DNA of 64,000 nt from the NCBI GenBank assembly GCA_905250025.1, contig CAJNOJ010000005.1, positions 186,001 to 250,000 of the forward strand. Direction: 5' to 3'. This document shows, in pieces, positions 61,526 through 64,000 of the stretch; the first letter of the stretch is position 1, and each line of letters opens with the position of its first letter. A program made the position numbers and the translations under genes. This stretch comes from Adineta ricciae. Taxonomy: Eukaryota; Rotifera; Eurotatoria; Adinetida; Adinetidae. The notes beneath the pieces were generated by a model. That model made no database searches and had not been told where the DNA came from. It was given only the letters and a program-made list of their open reading frames with translations.

Positions 61526-62547
61526 TGTTAGTTTAAGAAATTGCTGTGTAATTCTTATCTAGAAAACTAAATGACAAAGCACACGAGTGGCTAAAAAGTT
61601 CTTGAGAGTTCAAGAAAAAAAAAGAATAGACTTTTTCTCGATCATCGAAGATCACATCTTTCGTGTTTCTCTTCTATCAATTATTGAAGAAAAAACTTGA
61701 TCAGAGACTATGAGAGAACCTAGAAAAACAATTGTCATATGTCGATAGTTTTTAATAATCTGAGAGAGTGTGACATTTCTTCTTCGCGTCTCGAACATCT
61801 CGATGACTTCCCGTCATAAGACAAGAAGAGACTAATAAGCACATCGAACGCGAATCAAGTGAGGCCAAAGAGAAAAGGCACAAGTGGTGTTGCAAACAAG
61901 AGAAGGAAAACAGCGAAGAAAAATAAAAAGAAATTTAGTTATCAGTTCTCAGTGGAATACTTCATCTCGACAAAAGAAATAAGAAATGAACAAAAGAAAG
62001 GTAATAACACTAGTATTGAGGGCAACTATGTGTGTGTGTATGTATATGTATATATATGCCAAGGGAGACTGATCGCAGAAACAAAGAAGAAAAGTCATAG
62101 ATCATCTTTGATTAAGAGACCTATTCTTCAAAAGCAGGAAGAAGAATATCATCCGGAACCTTTTCTGTATTTTCAGTCAATGATAAACTCTCTTTTTTTC
62201 CTGTTTCGACAAAATCATATATCTCGTTTCTTGTTACAACCAAGAAGAAAATGTTAACATATGGCAAACAGGAAAACCTAGTATTAAGATCGGTATATTC
62301 ATCAAGAATACGAAAGGTTGGCCATCGGCATCAAGAAAGAGGAAAAATGAGTAATGTTAATAATTATCATGAAACGTTTCGATTAAAAAGAAAGTTTGTA
62401 ACTAAGAGAATGTTCAATGAGTTCAAAAAGTGAATTTTGCATGTTTGTTGTTCCAAATATGCGTCAATTAACACAAAGGAAATGAATTCCACATCATGAA
62501 ATCTATTTAGACATATTCGACACAAATTAGCAAAGCATGATTTCAGT
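61526..62547. other. intergenic, no gene seen
   Basis: Purine-rich, Lys/Arg-coding frames on the plus strand (61,859-62,433) look like simple-sequence translation. A GT/AT-rich run lies near 62,030-62,055. No exon is supported. Confidence 0.5.
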
Positions 62548-63408
62548 CTAATATTGGTGAATTTCATTTAGTTGTTTAAATAGATTTTCGATTCGCGGAA
62601 GTCGCGCAGGTTCTTCGTTAAGAGAAAAGTAAAAATATTTTTCTTGACTTCGGGAGTACAATGTCAATGTTTCAGTTATCAGACCACATTGCGATTTGTG
62701 TTCACTACATGTCCACATAACAATCGTCTGATAGTCAGACATGTTACTCGTTGGACTTAGTTTCCAAGTACGATCGAAACGAAATTCATTCGGTGTTTGA
62801 GACGATATAGTCGCTAATCGATTCGATGGATACGTCGGAGTTTCGTTAACGACGAATTCTGATGCGCCGAGTACTGTTGGAATTTTGATATGAGGATCTT
62901 GCTTTTGACGAAGACGGTCAATAGTTTCTAACGCGATAAGACCCGATGCTGTATGATGTCCATGCGATTGAGTGCTTGGTAACATAATGAGCATCATATG
63001 ATAACCTTCGTTTCCATTTCCAGTTCGAATTGTTTGCTCGAGTCTTTGAATGATCTCTTCTTTATTCCACTGATCAGCAAAAACAACGTCAACATCTCGG
63101 TCATACTTTAAGTCAAGTTGATCATAGAAAAAGATCTTCCGAATGCCTAGGATTCTTCCACTACCAAGTAGTTCTTGTTTCCGTATACGTGGCAAATGTT
63201 GTCTTCCAATAATTTCTCTTGATAATTGTAAATGACCGTATAGATACTCCGCTGGAGCAGAATGTCGATACCCACCCTCACCATTCGTCACACACACGAG
63301 ATCAACATTAGCTCGAATTTTATGCGCTAATGCATGAAGAAAACCAGCAAACATCGTTTCATCGTCCGGATGTGCGATGACGACGAGTACAGCAAGTGTC
63401 GAACTCAT
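62548..63408 (-). CDS. LmbE/PIG-L family zinc deacetylase, bacterial type
   Basis: Single-exon 286-residue protein. It has the family's metal site A-H-P-D-D-E at residues 12-17 and the distal H-G-H-H at 149-152, with a Rossmann-like start LAVLVVIAHPDDE and TNGEGGYRHS. LmbE-like enzymes remove acetyl groups from GlcNAc-linked substrates. The internal motifs NGEGGYRHS, RIRKQELLGSGRILGIRKIFFYDQLDLKY and the overall length resemble bacterial (especially Bacteroidetes-like) PIG-L deacetylases more than eukaryotic PIG-L, which carries an N-terminal membrane anchor absent here. There is no signal peptide, no intron and no membrane helix. All predicted metal ligands are kept, so it should be active. 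The substrate is unknown. Confidence 0.87.
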   Translation of the reverse strand: MSSTLAVLVVIAHPDDETMFAGFLHALAHKIRANVDLVCVTNGEGGYRHSAPAEYLYGHLQLSREIIGRQHLPRIRKQELLGSGRILGIRKIFFYDQLDLKYDRDVDVVFADQWNKEEIIQRLEQTIRTGNGNEGYHMMLIMLPSTQSHGHHTASGLIALETIDRLRQKQDPHIKIPTVLGASEFVVNETPTYPSNRLATISSQTPNEFRFDRTWKLSPTSNMSDYQTIVMWTCSEHKSQCGLITETLTLYSRSQEKYFYFSLNEEPARLPRIENLFKQLNEIHQY

Positions 63409-63557
63409 TTTACCCTCAACTCTATGACGATTTTTTTGTATTTAACTTATATTTATTTAGAAAATAAACACAAAGATTAGATTAAAAAAACTATATCGTA
63501 TATTCTTTCAATCTTTCTGGTTGTATGAGAACGTCAGACAAAGGAGAAAAATAACAT

Positions 63558-64000
63558 TTATTGTGCACTTTGCATAATTGAATGTTCGATGGCCTTGTTT
63601 AGTGCGTCACGCGCACATTCATAAACAAATCGATACTGTTGCTGTGTTTGTATAACGTTTGAGCGTTGCCGGCGGCATTCCTTCGCCATGGCATAAATAT
63701 CTAAAGTCCTGCCGCGTATCATTTTTATCAAAAGTAAACTCACTAATAAAGCGCAACCAGTTCGTCCTACACCTGTATTGCAATGAATTAATAATGGCGT
63801 TTCATTGGTTTGATAAGAATGTGCTAAATGAATCAAATTGAGAAATGGTTCTGTATCGTTAGGAGCATTTTCATCCGACGCCCATCCATTGTATGTTAGG
63901 AACATGATGCAATGACCTTGCTTGTGATTCGATTGATCGGTAGCATGAACGAGAAATTCTTTCACGTCTAAACCACCGTCCAACTGTCGTTGTTTCGTTA
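63558..64000 (-). CDS. protein tyrosine phosphatase, C-terminal part, cut by window edge
   Basis: The open frame continues to base 64000 and beyond, so the 5' part is missing. The visible 147 residues hold the P-loop LIHCNTGVGRTGCAL (C-x5-R, catalytic Cys and Arg present) and the Q-loop region QRSNVIQTQQQYRFVYEC, typical of classical PTPs. Upstream, where the WPD loop is expected, the sequence reads NGWASDENAPND: Trp and Asp are present but spaced W-x-x-D, and the usual Pro is Ala. The protein ends 40 residues after the Q-loop with no further domain. The enzyme would dephosphorylate phosphotyrosine, but receptor or cytosolic type cannot be judged. Further exons must lie to the right of the window. 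Confidence 0.88.
   Translation of the reverse strand, partial: TKQRQLDGGLDVKEFLVHATDQSNHKQGHCIMFLTYNGWASDENAPNDTEPFLNLIHLAHSYQTNETPLLIHCNTGVGRTGCALLVSLLLIKMIRGRTLDIYAMAKECRRQRSNVIQTQQQYRFVYECARDALNKAIEHSIMQSAQ

Noticed and set aside
1-64000. tRNA or rRNA genes, CRISPR arrays, transposon terminal repeats, telomeric repeats
   Set aside because: None could be identified by eye. The only repeats seen are microsatellites, the glutamine tract and the tandem exon array. A covariance-model scan for RNAs and a repeat-library search would settle this.

Overview
This is nuclear DNA from a small invertebrate animal. It is AT-rich and gene-dense, its genes are split by many GT..AG introns mostly 50-120 bases long, and the proteins are clearly metazoan (SLK/LOK kinase, p38 MAP kinase, TRABID, PP2A B55, topoisomerase I, COX10, a class A GPCR). 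Two intronless genes of bacterial or fungal flavour (an HVA1/DUF2945 small protein and a LmbE/PIG-L deacetylase) sit between them. That mixture and the compact introns suggest a bdelloid rotifer; this is an inference, and no species marker was seen. Exon borders given here were worked out by hand from splice sites, reading phase and family homology. For every spliced gene except PP2A B55 (whose start exon is unresolved), the exon lengths sum to an intact frame.

Layout. 1-10.9 kb is gene-poor, holding one ankyrin-repeat gene (minus, 2.2-4.2 kb). 10.9-17.4 kb (+) is an SLK/STK10-like kinase with candidate alternative last exons. 18.1-19.5 kb (+) is a TLC-domain membrane protein. 20.4-24.1 kb (+) is a giant glutamine-rich protein. 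25.2-28.6 kb (+) carries an alpha-arrestin, the HVA1-like protein and COX10. 29.0-33.0 kb (-) carries FAD synthase and PP2A B55. 33.5-37.4 kb (+) carries ribosomal P2 and TRABID. 40.2-44.8 kb (+) holds a tandem pair: a p38-type MAP kinase and a paralogue with the same exon architecture whose catalytic and activation motifs are all destroyed. 46.0-50.1 kb (-) holds a small orphan gene and topoisomerase I. 52.3-54.2 kb (+) is a peptide-type GPCR. 56.0-61.5 kb is an island of small orphan genes: a histidine-rich protein, a two-TM protein, a secreted protein built from six tandem exon modules with internal G-K-R sites, and a short secreted protein ending in a basic cluster. 62.5-64.0 kb (-) holds the LmbE-like deacetylase and a protein tyrosine phosphatase cut by the window edge.

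The genes form no operon or single pathway. Kinase/phosphatase signalling is well represented (SLK-like, two p38-like, PP2A B55, PTP). The two strongest leads are the p38 pseudokinase at 42.9-44.8 kb and the modular secreted precursor at 58.0-59.7 kb, whose G-K-R sites between repeats look like prohormone cleavage and amidation signals and whose introns are nearly identical between modules, indicating very recent tandem exon duplication.
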